Shown in pieces: positions 18,104-26,075 of a stretch of DNA of 36,047 nucleotides. Made by a program: the position numbers and the translations under genes. The DNA comes from an uncultured Rhodovulum sp. (lineage in GTDB: Bacteria; Pseudomonadota; Alphaproteobacteria; Rhodobacterales; Rhodobacteraceae). Location: contig CAMIMK010000003.1 of NCBI GenBank assembly GCA_946221765.1, positions 1 through 36,047 on the forward strand. The letters are read 5' to 3'. Within the stretch, counting starts at the first letter, position 1, and every line of letters begins with the position of its first letter. A model generated the notes under the pieces. That model was not told the origin of the DNA and searched no databases. It saw only the letters and a list, made by a program, of their open reading frames with translations.

Positions 18104-18962
18104 GGTTGTCTCCCGACTTTGGATAGGCCGTGACCCAGTCCTCGCCGGGAAGATGGGGGAAACCACGGAAATTGATGAAATTCGCGAACTTGGCCCTGCA
18201 GGTGGCGACTGTCTTGTCGCATCCCGCGACCAGCAGCAGCTCATCCCCGGCAGAAACGGCAAACGGTGGCTCGGTCCAGAGTTCCACCTGCCGCGTGGCC
18301 CCTACGACGCGATCGCTTTTTACGGGCGCCGTCAGCCCGGCATTCAGGCCAGACTGCCAGCGCAAGTAACCACCTCGGAACCAGCCCTCCGGGCGCGCGC
18401 CCGCCGCGATCGTGATCGAAGCCGCCACACTGCTCAGCACCGGGGCCTCATGGCGAAACTCCGGCCGGTTCAGATCGACGCCGCATCTTGCATCGCCAAG
18501 AGCCCGATCGCAGGTCCGGAGGATGCTGCGTCCGACCGGAACCGAAAGCGCCTCCTCCATCCCCCGAAGCTCAACCTCAAAGGCATGGTCCTTGCGGCGG
18601 ATCTCGCCCACCTCGCCCCGAAACATCAGGATCCTCGACTCGGGATCCGTCCAGTCCACCAGCCACTGCCACACCGAAGCCCGGTCGAGACGCCCGGCGC
18701 GGATATCTTCGTCGGTAACAGCCGCGTCGCTCAGCGCACCAACGGCCTGGGCGTTGTCGACGCTGAGCCCGGTTCCACTTTGAAGCGCACTGGAATCGAG
18801 ACCGGTTCCCGCCCGGAACTGCGTGTCTTCGAAGGTCAGGTCGAGATCATGGTCGGTGAAGCCAAGTGTCAGGCCATCCCGCCTGGCAATCTTCCAGCAG
18901 CGGCAGAGCGTCGTGGCACCAGTCGCAAGGCGCGCCTTCAGGTCAGGGGCAACAACGCGCAT
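18078..18962 (-). CDS. GTA g13: tail hub protein (DUF2163 / phage BR0599 family)
   Basis: A 294-residue DUF2163 protein. The N-terminal part has TLGFTDHDLDLTFE; the middle has a conserved cysteine pair in ILRTCDRALGDARCGVDLN; and the C-terminal BR0599 domain has GCDKTVATCRAKFANFINF and RGFPHLPGED. The four cysteines are those expected to hold an iron-sulfur cluster in the RcGTA hub. The hub links the tail tube to g15 and g14 at the tip. Its start overlaps the g12 stop (TGATG). Confidence 0.93.
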   Translation of the reverse strand: MRVVAPDLKARLATGATTLCRCWKIARRDGLTLGFTDHDLDLTFEDTQFRAGTGLDSSALQSGTGLSVDNAQAVGALSDAAVTDEDIRAGRLDRASVWQWLVDWTDPESRILMFRGEVGEIRRKDHAFEVELRGMEEALSVPVGRSILRTCDRALGDARCGVDLNRPEFRHEAPVLSSVAASITIAAGARPEGWFRGGYLRWQSGLNAGLTAPVKSDRVVGATRQVELWTEPPFAVSAGDELLLVAGCDKTVATCRAKFANFINFRGFPHLPGEDWVTAYPKSGDNHDGQSLFR

Positions 18963-19594
18963 CAGATCCTCACCTCGACAACCGGAATTGACGGGATCTC
19001 TCCCGCCGAGAATCCTGCAAGACTGGTGTGGATCCGGTCCGTATCGAAGCGGACTGGAACGTCGAACTCGAACCCCGCCGTCACCCGCTTGCCGGCAGCA
19101 GGCGCGGCCGCCAGAGTGACCGTCCCTTTCGCATAGTCGACGGCGTAGGCTTGGCCTTCGCTGAGGATAGCGCCTCCGACGGCAATGCGAACGGTGTCAC
19201 GCACCGGCTTCGAGATCGGGCGCCGATACGCCTGCCCCCCGGACGCATAGTCCTTCACCAGCGAAAAGACCTGCCGCACCCCATCTCCCGTGCCCAGCTC
19301 CTGATCCAGCGCGGAAGGCAGCCCTGAGGGCAGGCAGGATTTCCAGTCGGTCCAGTCCTTCCAGCGGAAGGCGTGCAGCTGACCGTGACGCGCCTCGAAA
19401 AAGGCGATCACGTCTGCAAGGTCATCCAGAGACCGGACGCCGAGGCCAGCATCATAGCGGCGGCGGGAATGGGCCCAGGGAGAGTTGCGCTCCTCGAAAC
19501 CGTTGCTGAGCGTGACGATCTCTGTCCGCCGCTCCGGCCCGCCGCTCGAGCCGAGGCTCAGCGCGGCAGGAAACCGCACGTCATGAAAACTCAT
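18962..19594 (-). CDS. GTA g12: distal tail protein (DUF2460)
   Basis: A 210-residue DUF2460 protein. The family pattern is visible: MSFHDVRFPAALSLGSSGGP at the start, NSPWAHSRRRYDAGLGVRSL, an FFEARHGQLHAFRWKDWTDW core, and a C-terminal FEFDVPVRFDTDRIHTS strand set. In RcGTA it forms the distal tail ring between tube and hub. It starts 17 bases after g11 with CGGAGGATG in front, and its stop overlaps the g13 start. Confidence 0.93.
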   Translation of the reverse strand: MSFHDVRFPAALSLGSSGGPERRTEIVTLSNGFEERNSPWAHSRRRYDAGLGVRSLDDLADVIAFFEARHGQLHAFRWKDWTDWKSCLPSGLPSALDQELGTGDGVRQVFSLVKDYASGGQAYRRPISKPVRDTVRIAVGGAILSEGQAYAVDYAKGTVTLAAAPAAGKRVTAGFEFDVPVRFDTDRIHTSLAGFSAGEIPSIPVVEVRI

Positions 19595-19611
19595 CGCATC
19601 CTCCGAGGGGA

Positions 19612-20280
19612 CTACAGATTGCGCCTGCCGCGCTGGATTGCGCGGTTCATCTGCGCCGCAATTTGGCTCTGGGATTGCTGGAAGCTGCCGGCATCGGGCG
19701 TCGAGACATTCATCGTCACATGCACGCTGCCGCCGCCCGAGCCTCCTGCCCGGATTCCGAGCTTGCCATCGCCACCCCGGGCCAGAGGCACGATTGCCTC
19801 CGGGCCCGCCTCGCCCATCAGACCGACCCCGCCCCGCATCGGGAAATTCGTCGGGCCATCGACCACGCCGCCCCGGGCGAAGGCCGCGACCCGGCCGCCC
19901 ATGAACGCCCCCCCGTCCTTGAACGGAAGGATTCCGCTGAGAAGCGACTTCAGCCCCCCGCCAATGGCCGAGCTGACTGCTCCCTGAACCGGCTGCAACG
20001 CCTGGCCCAGCACCTTGCTCGACAGGCCGAGGCCGGCACTGCCCAGTGCCTTGCCGATGCTCTTGCCGTCGACAAGAACGTCCTCGAACACATTCCGCAG
20101 CGACGTGGACACCGAGCGCGACATCGTCGTCGCCTCGCGCCCGGCATCCTTCATGCTGCCCTGCACCCCGTCCAGCTCGCGCTTGAAGGCAGTTGTAACG
20201 CCCTCAAGCCCGGCAATGGTGCCCTCAAGACCGGCAAGCTGGGACTCCAGCCGACCGAGATCGGATTCATAGTCCGCCAT
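19612..20280 (-). CDS. GTA g11: tail tape-measure protein
   Basis: A 222-residue protein. The N-terminal 60 residues form a coiled coil (ESDLGRLESQLAGLEGTIAG), then an amphipathic Gly/Ala-rich segment (KALGSAGLGLSSKVLGQAL), and a C-terminal GGVGLMGEAGPEAIVPLARG motif that is typical of short phage tape measures. In RcGTA it sets tail length and its short size fits a short tail. An AGGAG site lies eight bases before the ATG. It starts 10 bases after the small chaperone gene. Confidence 0.9.
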   Translation of the reverse strand: MADYESDLGRLESQLAGLEGTIAGLEGVTTAFKRELDGVQGSMKDAGREATTMSRSVSTSLRNVFEDVLVDGKSIGKALGSAGLGLSSKVLGQALQPVQGAVSSAIGGGLKSLLSGILPFKDGGAFMGGRVAAFARGGVVDGPTNFPMRGGVGLMGEAGPEAIVPLARGGDGKLGIRAGGSGGGSVHVTMNVSTPDAGSFQQSQSQIAAQMNRAIQRGRRNL

Positions 20281-20290
20281 ACGATTACTC

Positions 20291-20500
20291 CTAGTCTCCA
20301 GTCGCGGCGCCCGGATGATCCTGCCGGTCCGGGAAACGCGCGATCAGCGCCTCCAGACCGGCGCGGCCCAGGCTCTCCGGCTCGCGAAATCCCGTCATCA
20401 GAAGGAATTCCGCAGGGGTAAGGTCCCAGAAGACCGCAGGCGTCAGCCCCAGCCCGCGGAAGCCGACCTCCATCAGGGTTGTCCAGGCAATGCGGCTCAT
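20291..20500 (-). CDS. GTA g10.1: tail assembly chaperone-like (rcc01693 family)
   Basis: A 69-residue protein in the place of RcGTA g10.1. The motif MEVGFRGLGLTPAVFWDLTP followed by AEFLLMTGF is typical of the phage_TAC / rcc01693 family, thought to act with g10 in tail assembly, as gpG/GT-type chaperones do in lambda. Its start overlaps the g10 stop by four bases (ATGA). Confidence 0.85.
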   Translation of the reverse strand: MSRIAWTTLMEVGFRGLGLTPAVFWDLTPAEFLLMTGFREPESLGRAGLEALIARFPDRQDHPGAATGD

Positions 20501-20826
20501 CCGCGTTCGTCCGCTCCGGGCAGGGTGAAGGTCAGCTTCAGCAGACGCGCGGCTGCCTGCGCGGCCGCCAGGGGACCACCCTCGATGTTGCGCTCCAGAA
20601 GCTCGCGCTCCGTCATCGGCCAGCCTCCGCCCTTCAGCCCGGCCGCCAGCAGGCTCACCATGTCGGTCACCCGAAAGCCGCCGGACTCGAAGCGGGAGAT
20701 CATCTCGAGAAGCGATTCGCTCTCCAGCCGGCTCTCCAGCTCAGCCAGCGCGCCGAGGGTCAGCCGCAGGGTCCGCGGCTCGCCATCGACCGTCAGCAGG
20801 ACCTCGCCGCGGAAAGGGTTCGCCAT
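20497..20826 (-). CDS. GTA g10 family protein (tail tube chaperone)
   Basis: A 109-residue GTA-gp10 family protein. The family core is RTLRLTLGALAELESRLESE then LLEMISRFESGGFRVTDMVSLLAAGLKGGG. It lies between the major tail protein and the tape measure, the position of tail assembly chaperones in siphophages. ATG overlaps the g9 stop (TGATG) and the stop overlaps the g10.1 start (ATGA), so the three are translationally coupled. Confidence 0.9.
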   Translation of the reverse strand: MANPFRGEVLLTVDGEPRTLRLTLGALAELESRLESESLLEMISRFESGGFRVTDMVSLLAAGLKGGGWPMTERELLERNIEGGPLAAAQAAARLLKLTFTLPGADERG

Positions 20827-21239
20827 CAGACGGCCTCGAAGGTCAGAACACCCGCCGAGGCAAGGGCAATCTCGTAGACAGCCTCGCCATCATGCTCGCC
20901 GGCATATTCGATCGAGGTGATCTGGAACTTGCCCTGCACGATTCCAAAATCCGGGATGATCACCTGGAACACCGGAATCTCCCCGGCGAAGAAGATCGCA
21001 CGCGCCTTCTCGTCGGTCGCCTCGTCCCGGAAGACACCCGAACCGCTGATTGCGGCCGAGCGCACCCCGGCGCCGGCCAGCAGCTCGCGCCAGCTGCCCT
21101 CGCTGCCGAGGTTCGTCACGTCGACGCTCTGCGCGTTGAAGGTGATCCGCGTCGCACGCAATCCCGCGATCGTCTCGAACGCGCCGGCACCGGTCATGTC
21201 GAGCTTGACCAGCAGGTCCTTGCCTCTCTGGGCCGCCAT
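20826..21239 (-). CDS. GTA g9: major tail protein (TP901-1 family)
   Basis: A 137-residue tail tube protein of the TP901-1 type. Visible family features are MAAQRGKDLLVKLDM at the start, AGLRATRITFNAQSVDVTN, SGSGVFRDEATDEKARAIFF and a closing FQITSIEYAGEHDGEAVYE and ALASAG strand. It should be the most abundant tail protein. It starts 25 bases after g8 with AGAGAGGAAC upstream, one of the larger gaps in the operon, which would allow independent ribosome entry. Confidence 0.92.
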   Translation of the reverse strand: MAAQRGKDLLVKLDMTGAGAFETIAGLRATRITFNAQSVDVTNLGSEGSWRELLAGAGVRSAAISGSGVFRDEATDEKARAIFFAGEIPVFQVIIPDFGIVQGKFQITSIEYAGEHDGEAVYEIALASAGVLTFEAV

Positions 21240-21264
21240 GTCGTGTTCCTCTCAGAGAAAAAGT

Positions 21265-21684
21265 TCAGTTCTGGTCCAGGACGGCGCGAAAGCGCAGAGT
21301 GACCTGCCGCTTCTCGGGGGCTGGACCGCGGGTCGCCTTCGCTAGCAGGAACCGCAGGCCGACGAGCACGCCCCCCTCGACCGTCAGCGGCGCATCGACG
21401 AGCGCCGCACAGATCGCGCCCGCGATCCGCTTCGCGCTGTCGAAGCCTTCCCGCCGGGAATGCACGACGACTTCGAAGTCATGGACCGCGCCCAGGCTCG
21501 TCTTCGTGTTGTTCGGCCGGGCGGTTTCCTCGCCGAGGGTCACGTAGTCGTCCGGCAGAGCGTTCGGAGCGCCATCCGGCGGTCCATCATAGATCGCGGT
21601 CGCGACGAGCCCCGAAATCACGGGGTCTTCGCTCAGCCGCCGCCAGACAGCCGCCTGCAACTCGCCACAGATCAGGAAGCTCAT
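21265..21684 (-). CDS. GTA g8: tail terminator / DUF3168
   Basis: A 139-residue DUF3168 protein, with SFLICGELQAAVWRRLSEDP at the N-terminus, then VATAIYDGPPDGA, YVTLGEE, and VHDFEVVVHSRREGFDSAKR. DUF3168 proteins cap the tail and join it to the head in siphophages and RcGTA. The start overlaps the g7 stop by four bases (ATGA). Confidence 0.9.
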   Translation of the reverse strand: MSFLICGELQAAVWRRLSEDPVISGLVATAIYDGPPDGAPNALPDDYVTLGEETARPNNTKTSLGAVHDFEVVVHSRREGFDSAKRIAGAICAALVDAPLTVEGGVLVGLRFLLAKATRGPAPEKRQVTLRFRAVLDQN

Positions 21685-22022
21685 GCCGCCAGACCCTCCT
21701 CGGCCAGGATGTCGAGATAGCGGCCTGCCGGATCCGCCTCTGTCACCGTCAGGATGTCAAAGATACGCGCCCCGTCGCGCAGGCGCTGGTCCGGCCGTGG
21801 GCGCCGGGCCGCACCGACCGGTGCGCCGCGCACGACAATCCGGTACCGCACGCGTGGTCGGGTGACCGCACCGAGGAAATCCTCCCGCGCGACCCGTGCA
21901 GTAACGCTGGCCCACAGCGTGCCGACTTTTACCCAGCTCTCCGCAAAGCCCCCGGCCCCATCGGGCGTCCGCTCGCGTGCCTCCAGCACCAGGCTGCGGG
22001 TCAGCCTGACCGGCGGCGTCAC
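21681..22022 (-). CDS. GTA g7: head-tail adaptor (phage head closure family)
   Basis: A 113-residue protein starting with GTG at 22022, which overlaps the g6 stop as GTGA. It has the phage head-tail joining pattern: RTPDGAGGFAESWVKVGTLW, ASVTARVAREDFLGA, then RYRIVVRGAP and a closing RIFDILTVTEADPAGRYLDI strand. The frame continues upstream inside g6, but homology begins at VTPPVRLTRSLVLEARE, so the GTG start is preferred. Confidence 0.87.
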   Translation of the reverse strand: MTPPVRLTRSLVLEARERTPDGAGGFAESWVKVGTLWASVTARVAREDFLGAVTRPRVRYRIVVRGAPVGAARRPRPDQRLRDGARIFDILTVTEADPAGRYLDILAEEGLAA

Positions 22023-22615
22023 AGCGCGCCTCCACCGATCCGGGTGACGCGATAGGCCTCCAGCAGCACCAGGACGCCGAACGGCAGGCCGCCGCTGTCG
22101 CCAGTGGCGTTGCGGTTCTCGTAGAAATGCGCGGCCAGCAACATCACCGCCTGCCGCAGGTCGGACGGGACATCGGTCCAACTCGCCCCGAACCCTGCCG
22201 TGAAGCGGATCTCGGCCTCGCCCCCCCGCGGGATCCGCGGCAGGCTGCGCCCGAAGCGCCCGACCAGACGCGGTCGCTGGCTGTCTCGGACGATCGAAAA
22301 GCTGTCCGCATCCGCCGGGGTCTCGACGCCCTCCGCGGTCCGCAGGACAACAGCCTCGACCGACTGCAGGGGCCCGACCGGCAGAGCATGACTCGTATCC
22401 TCGCGCCAGCGCGAGAGCGTGCAGAGATAGGGCCGCACCAGGAGGGCGCGACCGAGACGGGCCTCGATCGCCGCCATCGCGGCCCGAAGATACAGTTCCA
22501 GGACGGCATCCTCGGAACCATCGTCGGCGAAACCGCTTCCCAGCCGCAGGTGATCAGCAAAGGCGCGGACCGGCACCGCTTCGGACGGCGGAGCGCTGAT
22601 TTCGGTCAGGATCAT
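22019..22615 (-). CDS. GTA g6: head-tail connector protein
   Basis: A 198-residue gp6-like head-tail connector. The helical core is VRAFADHLRLGSGFADDGSE then AVLELYLRAAMAAIEARLGR, with DVPSDLRQAVMLLAAHFYEN near the C-terminus. It forms a ring below the portal. The ATG at 22615 is supported by AGGAG ten bases upstream. It follows the capsid gene after an unusually long, highly structured 177-base gap. Confidence 0.9.
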   Translation of the reverse strand: MILTEISAPPSEAVPVRAFADHLRLGSGFADDGSEDAVLELYLRAAMAAIEARLGRALLVRPYLCTLSRWREDTSHALPVGPLQSVEAVVLRTAEGVETPADADSFSIVRDSQRPRLVGRFGRSLPRIPRGGEAEIRFTAGFGASWTDVPSDLRQAVMLLAAHFYENRNATGDSGGLPFGVLVLLEAYRVTRIGGGAL

Positions 22616-22667
22616 GGAGCAACTCCTAGGGGGACGGCCGGAGTCCCCAGTGGCGGCTTCAGCGACA

Positions 22668-22763
22668 GACACGCCCCCGCACCGCCCGAGCGGAGGGAGG
22701 AGCAGCGACTGGAAGGTGTCGGGGGCGTGTCGCGCCCGGTCCCTGCGGAGAAAGGACCGGGCG
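22668..22763 (-). promoter_or_regulatory. Two adjacent long inverted repeats between capsid gene and g6
   Basis: Two perfect inverted repeats touch each other. One has 10-bp arms at 22733-22742 and 22754-22763 with an 11-base loop. The other has 12-bp arms at 22668-22679 and 22720-22731 with a 40-base loop. A smaller GGGGAC/GTCCCC pair lies at about 22630-22648. They lie in the only large gap of the operon, right after the most highly needed gene (capsid). They could protect the upstream mRNA from 3' decay or attenuate transcription. Function is inferred. Confidence 0.6.
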
Positions 22764-22792
22764 ATTTGCAGGACGTCGGGGGTCAGCCCCTG

Positions 22793-23989
22793 TTACGCCA
22801 CCGCAAACTTCAGGAGCTTGATCGCCGCGAAGTCGCTGACGTCACCGCCGATGCGCTTGGTGGCATAGAAGAGGACATGCGGCTTGGCCGAGAAGGGATC
22901 GCGCAGGATGCGCAGGTCCGGGCGCTCGGCGACCGTGTAGCCCGCGCGGAAGTCGCCGAAGGCGATCGCGAAGGCGTCGGCCGCGATGTCGGGCATGTCT
23001 TCGGCGATCAGGACCGGATAGCCCATGAGGCGTGCCGGCTCACCGGCTGCCAGACCATCCGACCACAGGAAACGGCCGTCCGCATCCTTCATCTTGCGCA
23101 CGGCACCCGCGGTCTTCGAATTCATCACGAAGGTGCCGTTCGCGCGATAGCGCGCCCCGAGCGAGTAGACGAGATCGACGATCGCATCCGCCGGCTCGCT
23201 GCCCGAGAAGTCGGCAGCCGCGCCGGTCGGCACATAGCCGAGCGACCCCCAGGCCCAGAGATCGTTGTCCACCTTCGGATAGTTCAGGAAACCCGTCGGC
23301 TTGTCGACGCCATCCCCCTTCACGAAGGCTTCGGCCTCCGCCCGGCTGAACTTGTCGGCGATCCGCTGGGCGAGCCAGCTCTCTACATCGAAGGCCGAGT
23401 CGTCGAGCAGCCGCTGCGACGCCTTCGGCAGCGCCGACAGCTCATGCAGCGGGATCGAGATCCGGTCGACCTGCGGGGTGCCGGTCTCACCCGCGGTGGC
23501 CGTCTCCGTCGCCCAGCCCGAGCCGATGTCGGTGTGGTCGACAAGCACATCGAAGGCGCTCGCCTCGACATTCACCACATTGGCGATCGCCCGGACCGAG
23601 GCCGACGACCGCAGCACGCCGACGATCTCGGCGGCGGTCTGCGGATCGACGAGATAGCCGCCATCCGCGGCAACGGCGGTGGACAGCGCCTTCTGCTCGA
23701 CGGTCAGGCCGCGCAGCGCGCCATCGTCGCCCGAGCGCAGATAGTCGCCGAAGGCCTTCTTGTGCGGCTCGGTCTCCGCACCACGAGCGAGGGGCGGGCG
23801 GGAGGCAGCAATGGATTTACGGTCGAGCATGGCCAACTGAAGTTCCTGTTCCTTGAGCTTCGACTTGATTTCCGACTGGAAATTTCTGAATTCGTTCAGA
23901 AAACCGGCAACTGCGGCCTTGACCTCCAGTTGCGGGTTCGGACCCTCGGCGGCTGCGTCCGCCCGGGACTTGACTTCACGGTTCTGCAT
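22793..23989 (-). CDS. GTA g5: HK97-fold major capsid protein
   Basis: A 398-residue HK97-type capsid protein. The first 100 or so residues are charged and coiled-coil-like (EFRNFQSEIKSKLKEQELQL), the delta scaffold removed by the g4 protease. The mature shell part follows, with AADGGYLVDPQTAAEIVGVL, RISIPLHELSALPKASQRLL, KGDGVDKPTGFLNY and LLGYP-like RLMGYPVLIAEDMPDIAADA. The ATG at 23989 is preceded by GAGGAAAAC. Its stop is followed by the structured gap. A very good match for RcGTA gp5. Confidence 0.95.
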   Translation of the reverse strand: MQNREVKSRADAAAEGPNPQLEVKAAVAGFLNEFRNFQSEIKSKLKEQELQLAMLDRKSIAASRPPLARGAETEPHKKAFGDYLRSGDDGALRGLTVEQKALSTAVAADGGYLVDPQTAAEIVGVLRSSASVRAIANVVNVEASAFDVLVDHTDIGSGWATETATAGETGTPQVDRISIPLHELSALPKASQRLLDDSAFDVESWLAQRIADKFSRAEAEAFVKGDGVDKPTGFLNYPKVDNDLWAWGSLGYVPTGAAADFSGSEPADAIVDLVYSLGARYRANGTFVMNSKTAGAVRKMKDADGRFLWSDGLAAGEPARLMGYPVLIAEDMPDIAADAFAIAFGDFRAGYTVAERPDLRILRDPFSAKPHVLFYATKRIGGDVSDFAAIKLLKFAVA

Positions 23990-24020
23990 CAGTGGTTTTC
24001 CTCGGTCGTACGCTGGCGCT

Positions 24021-24581
24021 TCACGCCAGCAGTTGCCTGGCTTCCCGGAAAGTCTCGGCCAGGGTCCGCGCCAGGTCATCGGTCTCGGGTTCCGAGACGT
24101 CTGCCTGTACCCGCGCTTCGGGGAGCATCGGGAAAGTGACGAGCGACACTTCCCAGAGCTCGATCTCGTGGAGGAGCCGGTTGGCTCCCGCCTTCTCGCT
24201 CCGCACCGTGCGATAGCCGATCGACAGGCCGTCGATCGCACCGGCCTTGAGCAGCACCAGCGCCTCGCGCCCGGCCTGAACCTCCAGCAGCAGGCGGCCC
24301 CGGACGAACAGGCCGCGCCCATCCTCGCGCACCTCGTCCCAGACGCCGATCGGCCGGGTCGGGTCATGCTGCCACAGCATCTTCACGCCCCGTCCCGCTT
24401 TCGCGAGCCGGCTCAGCGAAGCACCATAGGCGCCGGCCTGCACCACGTCGCCGCCCTGGTCGGTGCTGCCGAACAGGCTTGCATAGCCGGCGATCTCGGT
24501 ATCGTCCTTCAGGCGCAACTCACTGTCGAAATTGCGGAACTTCGTTTCAAGCGGCCCGAAGCCGCCACCCTGTCGCATCAT
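24021..24581 (-). CDS. GTA g4: prohead maturation protease
   Basis: A 186-residue HK97-type (S78/U35) prohead protease. The core is IAGYASLFGSTDQGGDVVQA, MLWQHDPTRPIGVWDEV, with the catalytic histidine in WQHD, and the serine in IDGLSIGYRTV. It cuts the capsid delta domain. The ATG at 24581 (a second follows at 24578) was chosen because AAGGGAAG precedes it; a GTG at 24596 overlapping the g3.5 stop is an alternative start. Confidence 0.92.
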   Translation of the reverse strand: MMRQGGGFGPLETKFRNFDSELRLKDDTEIAGYASLFGSTDQGGDVVQAGAYGASLSRLAKAGRGVKMLWQHDPTRPIGVWDEVREDGRGLFVRGRLLLEVQAGREALVLLKAGAIDGLSIGYRTVRSEKAGANRLLHEIELWEVSLVTFPMLPEARVQADVSEPETDDLARTLAETFREARQLLA

Positions 24582-24592
24582 CTGGCTTCCCT

Positions 24593-24835
24593 TCACTTGA
24601 CCGCCATCTCAAGCAGCGCATAGGCGATGTCCGCCATGATCAGCGACGCCGCCCCGTAGACGAACACCCACACCCGCTTCTCCAGCCGGTCGAGCATCAC
24701 CTCGATGTGGTTCAGACGCCGCTCCAGCTGCACCCAGCGCTCTTCGGCGATGCGCTCGGTCACCTCGAGCCGCGCCGCCTGCACATCGAACGGTTCGTAG
24801 AGGAACCGCGACCCGCCACCCCGCACCTGCGACAT
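24593..24835 (-). CDS. GTA g3.5: small protein with C-terminal membrane helix
   Basis: An 80-residue protein in the position of RcGTA g3.5. It has a helical, charged centre (RLEVTERIAEERWVQLERRL, HIEVMLDRLEKR) followed by a hydrophobic C-terminal helix (VWVFVYGAASLIMADIAYAL). Its function is not settled; the orthologue is reported to be needed for head formation or efficient production. The ATG at 24835 follows the portal stop by four bases. Confidence 0.82.
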   Translation of the reverse strand: MSQVRGGGSRFLYEPFDVQAARLEVTERIAEERWVQLERRLNHIEVMLDRLEKRVWVFVYGAASLIMADIAYALLEMAVK

Positions 24836-24839
24836 GGGA

Positions 24840-26015
24840 TCAGTCGCCTTGCACCCGCGGCAGCCCGAGAAGCGCCCGCTTCTCACCGTCGCTCAGGAAA
24901 TCCGCCGTGCTGATCCGGCGCCACAAGGCTTCCCGCTCGTCGGCGAGCGCAGGCACGTTGTCGAAATCAACCTTGAGCTGCACTGCCGCACCATAATGCC
25001 CGGCCAGCCAGGCCGAGAGCGCGGCCAGAACCTTCCCGACCAGGGGCAGGATCGTCAGCCGATAGAAGGCCCGGTGCGCCTCCTGATAATTGGCATAGGT
25101 GTTGTCGCCGGGCAGGCCGAGCAGCATCGGCGGCACGCCGAAGGCCAGCGCCACGTCGCGCGCCGCCGCCTCCTTGGTGCGATGGAACTCCATGTCGGAG
25201 GGCGAGAACCCCATCGGCTTCCAGTCGAGCCCGCCTTCCAGCAGCATCGGCCGGCCGGCATTGCGCGCACCCTGATGGTTCGCCTCCAGCTCGTCGACGA
25301 GCCGGTCATACTGATCCTGTCCCAGCTGGCCGAGACCGTCGACGCCCTTGTAGACGATCGCGCCCGACGGACGCGCGGCATTGTCGAGCAGCGCCTTCGA
25401 CCAGGCGGCGGCCGAATTGTGCACGTCGATCGCCGTCGCAGCCGCCTGCAGCGGGGACAGGCCATAGTGATCGTCCTGCGGGTGGAAGGCCTTCACATGC
25501 AGAACGGGAACCCGGTCCTGCCGCATGTCGAACACATGCTTGCCCGCGCCGGCACGGTATTCATAGGCGACAGGCCAGCCGTCGTCCCCCGGCACCACCC
25601 GCATCCGGTCCGATCGCAGCACATAGAGCTCGCGCGGTCCACCGGCAGCTCCGATCCCCGCCGCCTCGAAATAGCCATCTCCGCTCAGCAGCAGATGCCC
25701 GAAGAAACTCTCGAACAGTGCCGCACCGCTCTGACCGGGGTTTGGCGCCGACAGGAGATCCAGCACCGGATGCACGTCAAAGCGCCGATCGGCATCCTGG
25801 ACCACCACCGGAACCGCCGACGCGGCCTCGGCGATGACCTTCACGCAGCGATAGGCAACCGGGTTCTTCAGGAAGCCGACCTGCGTCAGCGTGTTGACAT
25901 CGCGCGCCGACCACACCGTCCGACCCGACCCGTGAAAGGCGACGACCGGCGCCGCGGCGGATGCCTTCGCCTCCGGCGCCACGTCTTTCGACGTGCGGAA
26001 GTATTGCAAGACCAT
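24840..26015 (-). CDS. GTA g3: portal protein
   Basis: A 391-residue HK97-family portal protein. Visible family features are NPVAYRCVKVIAEAASAVPV, the clip region HVKAFHPQDDHYGLSPLQAA then ATAIDVHNSAAAWSKALLDN, and the C-terminal DVALAFGVPPMLLGLPGDNT followed by YANYQEAHRAFYRLTILPLV. It forms the dodecameric channel at the head vertex through which DNA is packaged. The ATG has an AAGGAG site upstream. It is 60 bases after the terminase gene. Confidence 0.95.
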   Translation of the reverse strand: MVLQYFRTSKDVAPEAKASAAAPVVAFHGSGRTVWSARDVNTLTQVGFLKNPVAYRCVKVIAEAASAVPVVVQDADRRFDVHPVLDLLSAPNPGQSGAALFESFFGHLLLSGDGYFEAAGIGAAGGPRELYVLRSDRMRVVPGDDGWPVAYEYRAGAGKHVFDMRQDRVPVLHVKAFHPQDDHYGLSPLQAAATAIDVHNSAAAWSKALLDNAARPSGAIVYKGVDGLGQLGQDQYDRLVDELEANHQGARNAGRPMLLEGGLDWKPMGFSPSDMEFHRTKEAAARDVALAFGVPPMLLGLPGDNTYANYQEAHRAFYRLTILPLVGKVLAALSAWLAGHYGAAVQLKVDFDNVPALADEREALWRRISTADFLSDGEKRALLGLPRVQGD

Positions 26016-26075
26016 ACGCTTGCTCCTTGGAATTGATGTTCTGCCCGTCGAAAGTCAGGCCACGGCCCGCCGGGC

